A stretch of 64,000 nucleotides of DNA, taken from the NCBI GenBank assembly GCA_012064385.1, contig QRDG01000516.1, positions 510,171 through 574,170 on the forward strand. Reading direction: 5' to 3'. Both the position numbers and the translations under genes were made by a program. The notes beneath the pieces were generated by a model. It ran no database searches, was not told the origin of the DNA, and saw only the letters and a list, made by a program, of their open reading frames with translations. This document shows, piece after piece, positions 35,601 to 46,100 of this stretch; within the stretch, counting starts at the first letter, position 1; every line of letters starts with the position of its first letter. The DNA comes from Puccinellia tenuiflora (taxonomy: Eukaryota; Streptophyta; Magnoliopsida; Poales; Poaceae).

Positions 35601-35984
35601 CGGTGCAGTTGGGTCAACATGAATGGAGAAGGGGTAAAGGTAGACCAGCTGTACGGAATGACAACAGTGGATCTCAAGAATCTTGCGTACAGAGACGAAC
35701 TTTTCGTCCTAATCAATGATGTGGCTCAGGTTTTCTATGTGAAGGACATGAGCTCCAGACCGAAAAAAAGAAAAGATAAGGAAACAAATACAGCACACGA
35801 TGAGCCAAAGCGTCACATAGTTCTTTCAGGAAAAAGAAACATCGTGGGAGTCGAGGACAAGACAGACATGTCAGCAGACTATAATAAGTTTGATGAAATT
35901 CCGCCATTCACAGTGAAAACTGACCCAAGCATCCCGTTAAATAATGAAGAAACTCCATGGTTAAGACCGAAGAAGCGATCATGA
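32662..35984 (+). pseudogene. TNP2-like CACTA transposase with one in-frame stop and one frameshift
   Basis: The start at 32662 (MDARRRWMYDDRR) directly follows an acceptor-like TATGCAG, so a 5' UTR intron is likely. Domains in order: transposase-associated domain with MPCPCVDCRN (about residues 35-45), acidic linker, TNP2 core with CPVCNALRYK, WFGLSTDGMNPFG (about residue 350), FVTINDWSALSNISGQSNKG (about 440) and SIDVMHVTKNICVNLLG (about 574). Then come the conserved FFNIMTHLLVHLVDEI segment and a C-terminal domain with FKVPLFRCSWVN. A TAG at 34822-34824 interrupts the frame after LTRL where relatives have a glutamine. A single-base shift near 35216-35225 changes frame before APYIEVHKNSVCSKNPGKP. 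The rest is uninterrupted, so decay is recent. The protein would excise and insert CACTA elements. Confidence 0.9.
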
Positions 35985-36561
35985 TCTAAGTATGAGTGTA
36001 ATAGTATATAAACCAATTTATGTATGAGTGTTCTCAAAACCTTTTTATGTATGAGTGTTGACAAAAACTGGTGAGAAGTTCGTGTACAAAACACACGGTA
36101 TCACCTGCATACAAACCGTATTCGGTCGATGAACTGAAGGATTTCTAGATAGAACAAAACACACGGTATCACCTGCATACAACCCTACTGTGGCTAGAGA
36201 GTGCCCGCATATCAAATGCACCGTAGGGCGTATGCAGGTGAAACCGTTTGATTTGTATTCGGTCGATGAACTGAATGATCAGAGCGCCTTGCCGCTGCTT
36301 GGATCCGACCGAGGGGCATGGCTACCACTTCCACCACCACCACTCCCACCTCCTCGGCAATTCATCATTGTGTCACCCTAATCCAGTGGTTGGATTCAAC
36401 CTACCCGAGGGCTTGTGTTAGGGAACATGCCAGCGGGTAGGCTAAATCAAACCATTGGGTTCGGTGGCAAAGGTAGACGCTCGTTGTGTGCCGTTTCGCT
36501 GCAGGGACGTCGCTATTTATAGGCAATTAGAAGGTGTACCTGTGGATGAGGTGGGAGTGCA
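35985..36561. other. Spacer between the transposase and the 182-bp array
   Basis: Contains a ~30-bp direct repeat (CACACGGTATCACCTGCATA near 36092 and 36158) and an echo of TTCGGTCGATGAACTGAA (36120 and 36259). A short frame at 36190-36381 has no recognised domain. Confidence 0.5.
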
Positions 36562-37423
36562 GATCCAACAGCTCACAAGCGCTCTAAAGAAACACACCCC
36601 TGATCCAACGGCTCACAAGCACTTGAAAGAAACACACGATCCGTGTGCTTCTTTAGTCCCGGTTGGTAACACGAACCGGTACTAAAGGCCCTGATCCAAC
36701 AGCTCACAAGTGCTCGAAGAAAACACATGATCCGTGTGCTTCTGATCCAACGGCTCACAAGCGCTATAAAGAAACACACCCCTGATCCAACGGCTCACAA
36801 GCGCTTGAAAGAAACACACGATCCGTGTGCTTCTTTAGTCCCGGTTGGTAACACGAACCGGTACTAAAGGCCCTGATCCAACAGCTCACAAGCGCTCGAA
36901 GGAAACACACGATCCGTGTGCTTCTGATCCAACAGCTCACAAGCGCTCTAAAGAAACACACCCCTGATCCAACGGCTCACAAGCGCTTGAAAGAAACACA
37001 CGATCCGTGTGCTTCTTTAGTCCCGGTTGGTAACACGAACCGGTACTAAAGGCCCTGATCCAACAGCTCACAAGCGACCGAAGAAAACACACGATCCGTG
37101 TGCTTCTGATCCAACGGCTCACAAGCGCTCTAAAGAAACACACCCCTGATCCAACGGCTCACAAGCGCTTGAAAGAAACACACGATCCGTGTGCTTCTTT
37201 AGTCCCGGTTGGTAACACGAACCGGTACTAAAGGCCCTGATCCAACAGCTCACAAGCGACCGAAGAAAACACACGATCCGTGTGCTTCTGATCCAACGGC
37301 TCACAAGCGCTCTAAAGAAACACACCCCTGATCCAACGGCTCACAAGCGCTTGAAAGAAACACACGATCCGTGTGCTTCTTTAGTCCCGGTTGGTAACAC
37401 GAACCGGTACTAAAGGCCCTGAT
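36562..37423. repeat. 182-bp tandem array, about 4.7 copies, with built-in hairpins
   Basis: Repeat boundaries recur every 182 bp with few differences. Each unit has three copies of a GATCCAACRGCTCACAAGCG phrase, two ACACGATCCGTGT palindromes and one TTTAGTCCCGGTTGG...CCGGTACTAAAGG inverted pair that carries the subterminal motif. A diverged partial unit lies at about 37940-38028, on the far side of the reading frame at 37520-37888. Identical small reading frames on both strands follow the repeat and are not genes. Confidence 0.92.
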
Positions 37424-37519
37424 CACATATATATGTAGGCTTGGCCGCCATTGCCATATCACATCTAAACTCATATCTGCAACCTCATCACTCTTCCATT
37501 GACTTAGGTGTCGGCGACG

Positions 37520-37888
37520 ATGTCCATGTTGGACCAGAGGGGCGATGTGCGGGACTGGGCTCCACCGGGCTGGCACTTGGAGGTGCTACCTTTCGGGACG
37601 CGCAGCTTGGTGAGGAATCCGGGTGACGTCGTCGACCCGGATCTTCTGTGGTGGCAGTCGCGTGGGTCACGCTCGGTGTAGAGGGAGCCGGCCCCCAAGG
37701 AGGTGGTACGTCGCCATATCAGGGAGGAGGATGAGCATGTCCGTCGCTACATGTATCTATTGGATAGGCAGTATGACAGTAGGTGGTCGTTTCTTCAGAA
37801 GGTTCCTTCTCACGTGAGCTATGACCCTGTGAGGGTTCCTTCTCTTTGGATGCGCAGCGCCGGCGGCTCAGCACCCGTGCCTCAGTAA
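37520..37888 (+). pseudogene. Unidentified reading frame with one internal stop, within the CACTA
   Basis: From the ATG at 37520 the frame reads MSMLDQRGDVRDWAPPGWHL, continues to a TAG at 37679-37681, and reopens with REPAPKEVVRRHIREEDEHV and RRYMYLLDRQYDSRWSFLQK up to a TAA at 37886-37888 (122 codons in all). Charged, helix-like composition after the stop and steady coding-like base use suggest a former exon. It sits between copies of the 182-bp array and is not part of either known CACTA gene. I do not recognise the family; a captured gene fragment is the best guess. Confidence 0.45.
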
Positions 37889-38028
37889 CCGGTCGAAGTT
37901 AGTTTTCAGAGTCTGTGATCGCCATATCTTCTGATTGCGATCCAACAGCTCAGAAGCGCTGGAAAGAAACACACCTTTGATCCAATGGCTCACAAGCGCT
38001 TGAAGAAAATACACGATCCGTGTACTAC

Positions 38029-38340
38029 TTAATCTCAAACAAAGTTGGATTTGATATAAATATATATATTATATTTTTTTGAACAATTTGATATATTATT
38101 TGTATTTTTCTGATAAACAGATCAAAAGATATTAAATTTATAAGTTCAACTAATGTCTTAATGAATTTATAAGTTTATTACAATTTTTAAAACTTAATCT
38201 CAAACAAAGTTGAATTTGATATAAATATATAGATTATATTTTTTTGAACAATTTGATATATTATTTGTATTTTTCTGATAAACAGATTAAAAGATATTAA
38301 ATTCATAAGTTTATTCCATTTTTAAACTGTTTATTAAAAA
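38029..38340. repeat. 163-bp direct duplication, AT-rich
   Basis: Two near-identical copies of a block beginning AATCTCAAACAAAGTTGRAT (about 38030 and 38193). Confidence 0.75.
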
Positions 38341-38344
38341 AAAT

Positions 38345-38510
38345 ACCTTTAGTCCCGGTTGGAACCACCAACCGGACCTAAAGGTATTTTGGCGCGCGCC
38401 TTTTCGGTGCCGCCGAAAATTGCCTTTAGGTCCGGTTGGAGGCACCAACCGGACCTAAAGACCCTTTGGTCCCGGTTGGGGCCCTGAACCGGGACTAAAG
38501 GCCTTTAGTT
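38345..38510. repeat. Internal TAGTCCCGGTT-type hairpins of the CACTA
   Basis: Three adjacent inverted pairs, each made of CTTTAGTCCCGGTTGG or CTTTAGGTCCGGTTGG with its complement. They resemble the subterminal repeats but lie about 5 kb from the nearest end. Downstream, 38540-38880 is a C+G-rich leader-like stretch with CGCCGTC repeats, and 38890-39160 has short repeats of ATTGTTAGATGAAAAATATT. Confidence 0.7.
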
Positions 38511-39231
38511 TAACTACCCCGCGTTCTTTCTCTCCCCCAAATCCTCTCATTTTCTACTAAGGACCAGCGCGCGGAATCCCCGATCTCCTGCTGTCAGGCT
38601 GCCGAATTTTTTCGGCCGCCCCGCTCGCCGTCCGCCGCGCCGCCGCCCGCCGCTTGCCGTTCGCGCCGTCCGCTTGCCGTCCTCCGTAGGGCCGTAGCCG
38701 TCTTCCCCGTCACCGCGCATCGTCGTCCGGCCTCCACGCGCCGCCGTCGGCATCCACACGCCGTCGTCGGGCCGACCTCTCACTCACCTCCTCCGTCGGC
38801 CTCCACGCGCCGCCGCCGGGCCGTCGCCGTCTTCCCCGTCACCGTCGTCGTCCGGCCTCAAGGTGAGCTGCGCGCGCGCAAGCCCCCCTCCCCCTACCGC
38901 AGGGCTACGGCCGTTTGAGCATTGTTAGATGAAAAATATTGTGACAGAAAAAATCCGTGTGGTAGCTTCCGATGAAAAATATTGTGACAGAAAATATTGC
39001 TAGATGAAAAATCCGTGTAGTTTTTTCATTTTTTAATTGGTGCAGAAAAAATATTGTTAGATGAAAAATATTGTGACAGAAATATTTTTTCATTGGTGCA
39101 GAAAAAAATATTGTTAGATGAAAAATAATGTGACAGGAATATTTTTTAACGCGCGCCTTTCCTTTTAGTACCATTTTGCAGCAACACGGCAGAGACGGCT
39201 CCGAAAATAACCTTCGCATTTTGCAGAAACC

Positions 39232-42200
39232 ATGGATCCAGTCAGTAGAGATGAAAATGACGAACATATCCTCGAGGATATGATCCGCGGCGACGATGTC
39301 GCAAGTCAATTCCTGAACGAGTCCGGTGAGGGGGATGAGTCTATCAACCAAGGTGACGGCGGCCCCGACGCCTGGGAAGAGGCCGTACTCGGTGAGGGGG
39401 AAGCCGACGAGGCAGAAGCCGGTGGCTCGGGTGCCACATTGATCAACACAAACTCCGGAGAGGTGCATATATATATATTTATATTAATTAATTTAGCCTC
39501 CGTTGTCTATATACACATATTAACGGTCTTTCTTCTTTTAGCCCTCCGGATCGAGCAAGTCCACTGCGAGGACGAAACGAGGACCAACCAGAAAGTTGGA
39601 GGACAATGTCCGGTACAGGATCGAGGTGGTCGCTGTAGATGGCGAACCCATTGCTCCAACAAATGTCAAACAGAAGTTTGTGAAGAAATGCGGTGTCATT
39701 GTTAGGGACTTCGTCCCGATCACCATCCAAGAATGGAATAAGCCAAAGGATCGTGATCTTACCTGGCTCGGCGACGAAGGCAAAAAACACATTTTTCAAA
39801 AGGTCATGCATAATTTCACCTTGCCATGGCCAGAGGTGGATCCAGAGGAGGGGGAGCCATCTGAGGAGCAGATGGATAAACTTAAAAAAGAGCTAGTAGA
39901 TAAAGTCAAGGCGTGGGCTCTTAAGAAGATGGCCGAGCTATTTAACAAATATAAGAAGAGATTGTACACCGACTATGTGTTGAAAGGAAAAACTCCGGAT
40001 TTCGATCGAGGGTACGAGAAGATAAGAGACTATTGGGATGAATTTGTAGCGTACAAGAAATCGGAGCCAGCTCTGGCAAAGTCTGAAATAAATAAGGCAA
40101 ATGCTGCTAAGAAGAAGTACCACCATAATATGGGGCCCGGTGGCTACGCCCGTTCCATGCCTAAGTGGGACAAAATGGAGAAGGACCTGCTGGATCAAGG
40201 GAATGTACCAGAGCCTATTAGAGATGGATGGATCGAGCGGTCCCGAAATTGGTTCTACGGGCATGGGGGCACACTGCACGCTTCTACCGGGGACTGCATA
40301 TATAACAAAAGACACAAGGATAATCCTCTACTACCCATCGATGACATTAGAAAAGCAGTAAAGGATGTTGAAGAGGGATGGTTCCGTCCCGATAGAGAGA
40401 ATGACGAGCTTGCATGCGCCCTTGGGAATCCCGAACATAACGGACGAACACGTGGCACCCCAGGCTCCAAGCCGTGGGCACATGGGTTTCCCGTGGAACA
40501 AAAAATATGGCCCGACAGAAGTCATATGAGGAGAAAGGTAAGGGAGCAACAGGAAGAAGCCGAGAAGGCAGACCGGCTCCGCGCGCTAGAAGAAGGGTAC
40601 AAGCGGCAGCAGGAGCAAATCGACCGACTTAGCCAGCAAGGCTCTCTCGCCCTATCTCAACAGCACGTCGATGCTGCCGCCCCATCGAATCGGAGAAGCA
40701 GCGTGGCTTCGAGCAGGCTCGTTGATGATGATGATCCTCTTCGTCGCTACCCAGTGGATGATATCACGGAGACCACAACTTGTGAGCTACATGTGAAAGT
40801 GATGAACATAAGCATGAAGGTGGCGGTCGGCTATGCCGTACCTATTGGACCTACACCAACTTTCCATTGCTCCCCTGTTCCTCTTGTCTACGCTATTGTC
40901 GGGGTGGATGAAGTTTTTAAAGGATTTGAGGAGCTGAAGCTGGATCACCCCGCAGGTGAAGATAGGGAGATCGTTGAACTTGGAGAAGCCAGAAAAAACA
41001 CCATTCTATGGTGAAAGGAATTAATCGTGCTTCCAAGGCCATCGACTCCTCAGAGTAGCGATCCAGCGCAGAACTCTCCAGCGCAACAGTCTTCTCCGCC
41101 GTCGCCGCCTCAGGCGTCGTCTCCGCAGCCTCAGTCTCCAGCGCGTGAGTCTCCGCCGCCTCAGTCTCCAGCGCGGCCGTCTCCACCGCCTCAGTCTCCG
41201 CCGTGTGAGTCTCCGCCACCTCAGTCTCCGGTGCGTTCGGGTAGGTTGGGGTTTGATAAGAACCGATTACCGAAACGTACGTTATCACCCCTACCAAAAT
41301 ACCTCACAAGAATATGGTCAAGAGACCTTACGACCGTACACCGGAGGAAAACGCGGTGTACGCAGAAGCCGAAAAGGTCGCGTGGTTTGCTAAGTTGAAG
41401 GAGAAACCGAAAAAGTTTCCCGACACCCCAGAAGAGCATGGCAAAGTCGTAGCAATGCTGAAGAATATGCAGCAACCCCCGCCAGCAGAAGAATCAGACT
41501 ACGAACGCTCTATTCATAAGGCGATGAAACGGAAAGCAGAAAGATCAGTTCCCCAGCTCGGAACACAGAAAAAAACAATCAGTTGCCCCGCTCAAAGTGG
41601 TCTCCAATACCGAGGCGGGGTCCAGCAGAGTACGGCCCGTTGTTCCGATCGACGACAAGTCTTGTACACCTGAGATTGTTGCCATGTTCGGAGAAGCAGC
41701 CGCTGCTCAGGGCTTGACTATTCATCAGTACTTAGACCGAATAGATTATCAGAAAGTTGCAGACTACACATACAAGCACGGGCGTCCTCTCGTCAAACCT
41801 GAGTTGGTCAAAGATCTACCAACAAAAATGCGAAGATTGCATAATTGGTACATGGCAGCCTCAAAGAGAGGGGGGATTGACTCTACATTAAATATGATAA
41901 CAAGGCTTTTGGGTCTGGAAATGGAGTGACAATGATTCAATTTTCTGAATTATTTCAGTTGTTCCAACAAAAAGCCCTCGACAAAGCTATCATCAGTGCC
42001 TATTGTCTGTAAGTATTATTTCTGTAATTAATTTTCTTGCTAGCTCACCTCGTTCATTGTATTTTATAATCTTACTCATCACTATATTAATTATGCAGAA
42101 TGAAGATTCTCCAATGCAGAAGAGGACAAATCTATGACATTGGGTTCATTGACCCAAATGTCGTTCATGAAAAAGTTCTCGTTGAACATTACCAAGATAC

Positions 42201-43047
42201 AGAGAATAACTTGGTAAATGCATTCTTATTTAACAAAACCAAAAGAGAGATACTGTTTCCATACAACTTCGAGTAAGTGTTACTGTCTTGTACACATTAT
42301 TCTATTTCGCTTAATTTCTCGATGTTAAGTGTATAATTGATAACTTATGCATGCGCAGCTTCCACTTTATTCTGCTAATCATTGTGCTGGACAAAGGAAC
42401 AGTACAAGCCATGGACTCGAGACGTCATCCCCTTGAGCACTGGGAGAGCATGCAGATATGCCTCCAGAGGTAATTTCAATCATTATGTCAGTATATCGAT
42501 AGCAATTAATTAATATATAAGTCCTTTATTCATTTTCTTTGCCGGACAGGGCTTGGAAACGATTCACTAAAGCCGCCAAGGATAGGGGTGCTTGGGCGGA
42601 GAAGCTTGACTTTAAAAGATTAGATGTAAGTACTACTAGCTATATCCGTGCATCATCTCTTTGATTCTAGTTTCAATACCATTACAATTCTTGATTTTTA
42701 TTTTCATTGAACTTTGTTCCTGTAAAGTGCTTTGAGCAGCCAGAGGGGACAAATTTATGTGGATACTACGTCTGCGAGTTCATTCGTCAGACGTGTTGTG
42801 AGAAGGGCAGAATTTTAAAACAACTTGAAGTGAGTATGTAATATTCACAATTTTTGTTTATTGCCATCAATTTTGTTTAGTTTCATTCATATATATTGAC
42901 CACCTTTTTAATTAGATCGAACGGTTGCGAGACGGCCTTCTACCAATGGATCGTGTACGAGCAATACAGGAAGAAATTGCCGGATTCATAGATGCAGAGG
43001 TCCTAAATAAGAATGGAGAATACTATACTTATTCTAATGCATATTGA
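39232..43047 (+). pseudogene. Second CACTA gene: coiled-coil protein with a C-terminal Ulp1-like (C48) cysteine protease, broken upstream
   Basis: Exon 1 (39232-39462) starts MDPVSRDENDEHILEDM and ends at a GT donor. Exon 2 starts at 39542 (PSGSSKSTARTKRGP) and encodes a plant-transposase-associated region (YRIEVVAVDGEPIAP, FIPIT-like segment, WGHGG-like FYGHGGTLH), then a Q/R-rich coiled coil (about 40560-40660). TGA at 41012-41014 stops it. The frame goes on into a repetitive PQSPARESPPP region, then shifts near 41300, 41570 and 41920. Later exons are open: to 42008, 42099-42272, 42359-42469, 42550-42625, 42728-42829 and 42916-43047. These give a protease domain with His (42363-42365), Asp (42414-42416), Gln (42737-42739) and Cys (42758-42760) in FHFILL, MDSRRH, QPEGT and LCGYYVC. 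Ulp1 enzymes cleave SUMO; the role in CACTA elements is not established. Confidence 0.82.
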
Positions 43048-43339
43048 TGTGTTTATATTACATCAAGTAGAAGATGATGTGTTATATTACAAGGTGATCG
43101 AGTGTAAAAAAGATGTGACAACGATCGTGTGTGTAATATATTTGTGACGATGATGTTTAATATATAGTGGTTCCCCATATTGATTCTACATTTTGGTATT
43201 TTAATTTCATTTTTTTACATAATCAAATAGGTCTTACTTTTCTGAGCATTTTGGTATTTTATTCATATATTTATGAATTACAGAATAAGCATTATTGATT
43301 CTACAAAATTAAACCTTTTTCTGGAATTTGTGAAAAAAA

Positions 43340-43535
43340 AATTCGGCCAATAGTCCCGGTTCGTATTACGAACCGGGACTAAAGCTCCTGGGCCCGACGT
43401 CACCCGGAGGGGCCACGTGACTCCACCATTAGTCCCAGTTGGAGTCCCAACCGGGACTAGCTTTAGTCCCGGATTGCTAGTCCCGGTTGGTGAACCGGGA
43501 CTAATGGACCTCCCCAACCGGGACTAATGTGGCTT
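43340..43535. repeat. Right subterminal repeats TAGTCCCGGTT of the CACTA
   Basis: Multiple direct and inverted TAGTCCCGGTT copies ending close to the right terminal inverted repeat. Positions 43048-43339 before it are the 3' flank of the protease gene with no further feature. Confidence 0.8.
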
Positions 43536-46087
43536 TTTCTACTAGTGAACCTGCAACATTAACGTTGCAGCCCAGGGAATTTAGGTCAAAACCTTGTGAC
43601 AGGCTGGCAAGTATCACACTATGGTGGTATATAAATGGCAAAGACTACCACTACATGCTTATTTGGCTGGTGGTGTTCAAGGCTATTGCAGAAAGCAAAT
43701 TTTATCCTACTTTTCATAAAACCTTTTTCAATTTCGACTTAACATTATGAGACACTCCTAATCACTCATTTAGTGAAAAGAAAAGGAGAAGATCAAGACG
43801 AGACTTTTCAGAAGTGTTTTCCCATGGTACTCTAGCGAGATCACTGCCGTCCTACCCCTCTACATCATCAGATCTCACTGACCCAGGTCCACACAACTTA
43901 CTCCATCAAGACAGAGCCCATATGACTAGTGGTTGCACGGTCGGGCAAACAAACACGGTGTGACATTAATCTCAAACCCTAGGTGGCCTTTCACAAGTGC
44001 ACATATTCAGGTAAAACCATGGAAATGGCCCTGAATAGCCACTCAACTTCGCCTCCATCATACGGACCAATACCACCTAGGTAGTTCATTAATTTAGTAG
44101 AATTTTTCTTAACTCAACTACAATAAAACAATACATTTTTGCAGCAAGCAATTCCACTAAATTTCATAGGTCACTAAATCAACTAGTCATGTGGCTATCC
44201 TAACAGGTTTGCATAGCATATATATATATAGTAGTGGTAAGCCTATCATGCAAAGCTACTGAAATAATCTGCAGTGCATAATATAACAAAATAGTAGGTC
44301 CTTCATGAATTGGTGTGTGTACTTGCCTTGGTAGTTGTTCAGGTTGCAACACTCACAGCACTCCTGGCACTCTTCACAATCTAAACAAGCAAAATGCAAT
44401 AATTCAATACACAAGCAAAAAGGCAATACAATAAAATATGCATGCATGATTTGCTAACACACCAGTAAAGGTTAAACAATTAATAAAGTTATTACTTTCT
44501 GTTATTTACCATATGCATGATGCTCATGATTCATCATTTTAGTGATTTAAATAATTTTAAAAAATTACTATGGTCAAAATGCCACTCTTTGAGTTTTTAC
44601 AAAACATTATCAATGCATGAGGCAAAAGTGCAAACTAAAATATCTACTGGACAGAGGACACTAAAAGATACATTTTTGCAGAAAAAAACAATTTAAAATA
44701 AATTATAGATTTAAAGTTATGCCAAAATTACTCAAATCTCACATTTGAAATTTGAAGAATTTCAAAATTTCAAAATAGAAAACTAATGGTTCTAAAATAC
44801 TCTACAGATCAAGAGGTTTTCAAAAATATAAAGTTCATTAAATTTGGCCGAGCCATTAAAAAGTTATGATGGTTTTAAGGTTCAGGGGTTTTTCTGCAAA
44901 TCTGCCAAATTAAAACAATTCGGCCGAAATTACAGAAATGCTGGGCTGACGTGGCGCTGACTAGGATGCTGACTGTGTGCTGACTGGGCGCCACGCGGCT
45001 AGATCTGATAAGCCGATACCGATTCGGTTAAGGGGATTAAAGTGGACCGTTGGATCTAGATCCAGTGGTCGAGATCTAAACAGGAGGGGACTGGCCGGAG
45101 CTAGGGTTCCGTCGAGCGGCGGCGGACGGCGGCGACGCGTCGGCATCACGTGTTCCCGGCGATCTACAGTGCTCCAGGACGCGCGGCTTGTACCTGGATG
45201 ATCAGCGCATCGAGGAGTTGTCGGTGGCGAGGCGGTGGTCTTCGGTGTGCTCTCCTCCGCCGGCGATTGCTCGTCGGAGACACGGGCGGCGGCGGACGTC
45301 TTCGGTTGATCAAGTACGCGTCGATATGGCGAACGGAAAAGGAGAAGAAGATGTCCGTGAGATGCGCCACGAAGAGGAGAAGCGAGAGGGGTGAAAGGAG
45401 AGGGGCAGGGGCGTCGTGCAGTGGCCGGAGCTAGGCACTTACCGGCGGCGGGAGGCGGAGCAGAGCGGCAGCCTGGTCGCGCTTTAGCTAGGGTTTCATA
45501 GGAGAAAACGGAGGGGTTCGAGGGGGCTTTAAGGGGGCGTGCACGAGCACAACAAACTCCCCCGAAATCGGCCGGATTGGAAGCAGCGGAGGTTGAAGGT
45601 CTGTGACGTCACTGCTCGCATCATCTTCGGGCCCACATGTCAGAGAGAGAAAGAAAACAAAACGGGGAAGAAGAGAGGGCCGGGGTGCGGGATGGGGGAT
45701 GGGCCGATGCTGGGCTGGTTTTACTGGCTCGGCTGGCTAGCTGGCCCTTTTATTTTTATTTTTTTTAACAAAACTTTTATGTTTTTCATTTCTTTGTTTT
45801 CAAAACAGATTTTAAAACTTTGGTAAAACTTGTTATAAAAATTTACAAAAATACTTTTCAGAGAGCTTTTCAAATATAGAATAATATGGCACTTATCTTG
45901 CCAACCAAATAAAATAAAATATTTGAAATATGGCTAGGGTTACTTAGCACCCTTTATTCCATTATTTGAATTGATAAAATCAAAAATCAAAACAAGCCAC
46001 CTAAAATAATTAAACTAAATGCACAAACAAATGCATATGATGACATGAATGCATGCTTATGCAAATTTTGAAAATTGGGATGTTACA

Positions 46088-46100
46088 AACCTAACCCCCT
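46088..46100 (-). other. Polypurine tract of the Gypsy element
   Basis: On the minus strand AAGGGGGTTAGGT directly precedes the LTR start TGTAAC, the expected place of the plus-strand primer. It overlaps the last codons of pol. Confidence 0.7.

Larger units (their letters stand above)
32086..43547 (+). mobile_element. Complete CACTA DNA transposon, 11.46 kb, TSD AAC
   Basis: The left end is CACTAGTAGAAAATGAGGC and the right end, on the minus strand, is CACTAGTAGAAAAAGCCAC. Both are flanked by AAC (32083-32085 and 43548-43550), the 3-bp TSD of the superfamily. Subterminal TAGTCCCGGTT repeats in both orientations crowd both ends (32130-32320 and 43340-43535). It carries two plus-strand genes, a TNP2-like transposase (32662-35984) and a second gene ending in an Ulp1-like protease (39232-43047). 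Between them lie a 182-bp tandem array and a captured-looking reading frame. Both genes contain stops or frameshifts, so this copy is not autonomous now. Confidence 0.93.
31757..46087 (-). repeat. 3' LTR (left) of the Gypsy element, interrupted by a CACTA
   Basis: Parts 31757-32085 and 43551-46087 make a ~2.87-kb LTR once the CACTA and one AAC copy are discounted. That is close to the 2.88-kb length of the related solo LTR at 46464-49345. Positions 43551-44938 have no counterpart in the right LTR. The small reading frames inside (for example near 45150-45430) are GC-rich leader-like LTR sequence, not genes. Confidence 0.88.

Noticed and set aside
36573..37325. Repeated 68-codon frames with MCFFRALVSRWI-type starts
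   Set aside because: Each is one 182-bp repeat unit read on the minus strand, with identical copies and no independent support.
44961..45434. GC-rich small frames in the left Gypsy LTR, duplicated at 54310-54903
   Set aside because: They are present in both LTRs, open on both strands, and in the leader-like GC-rich part of the LTR. No domain.
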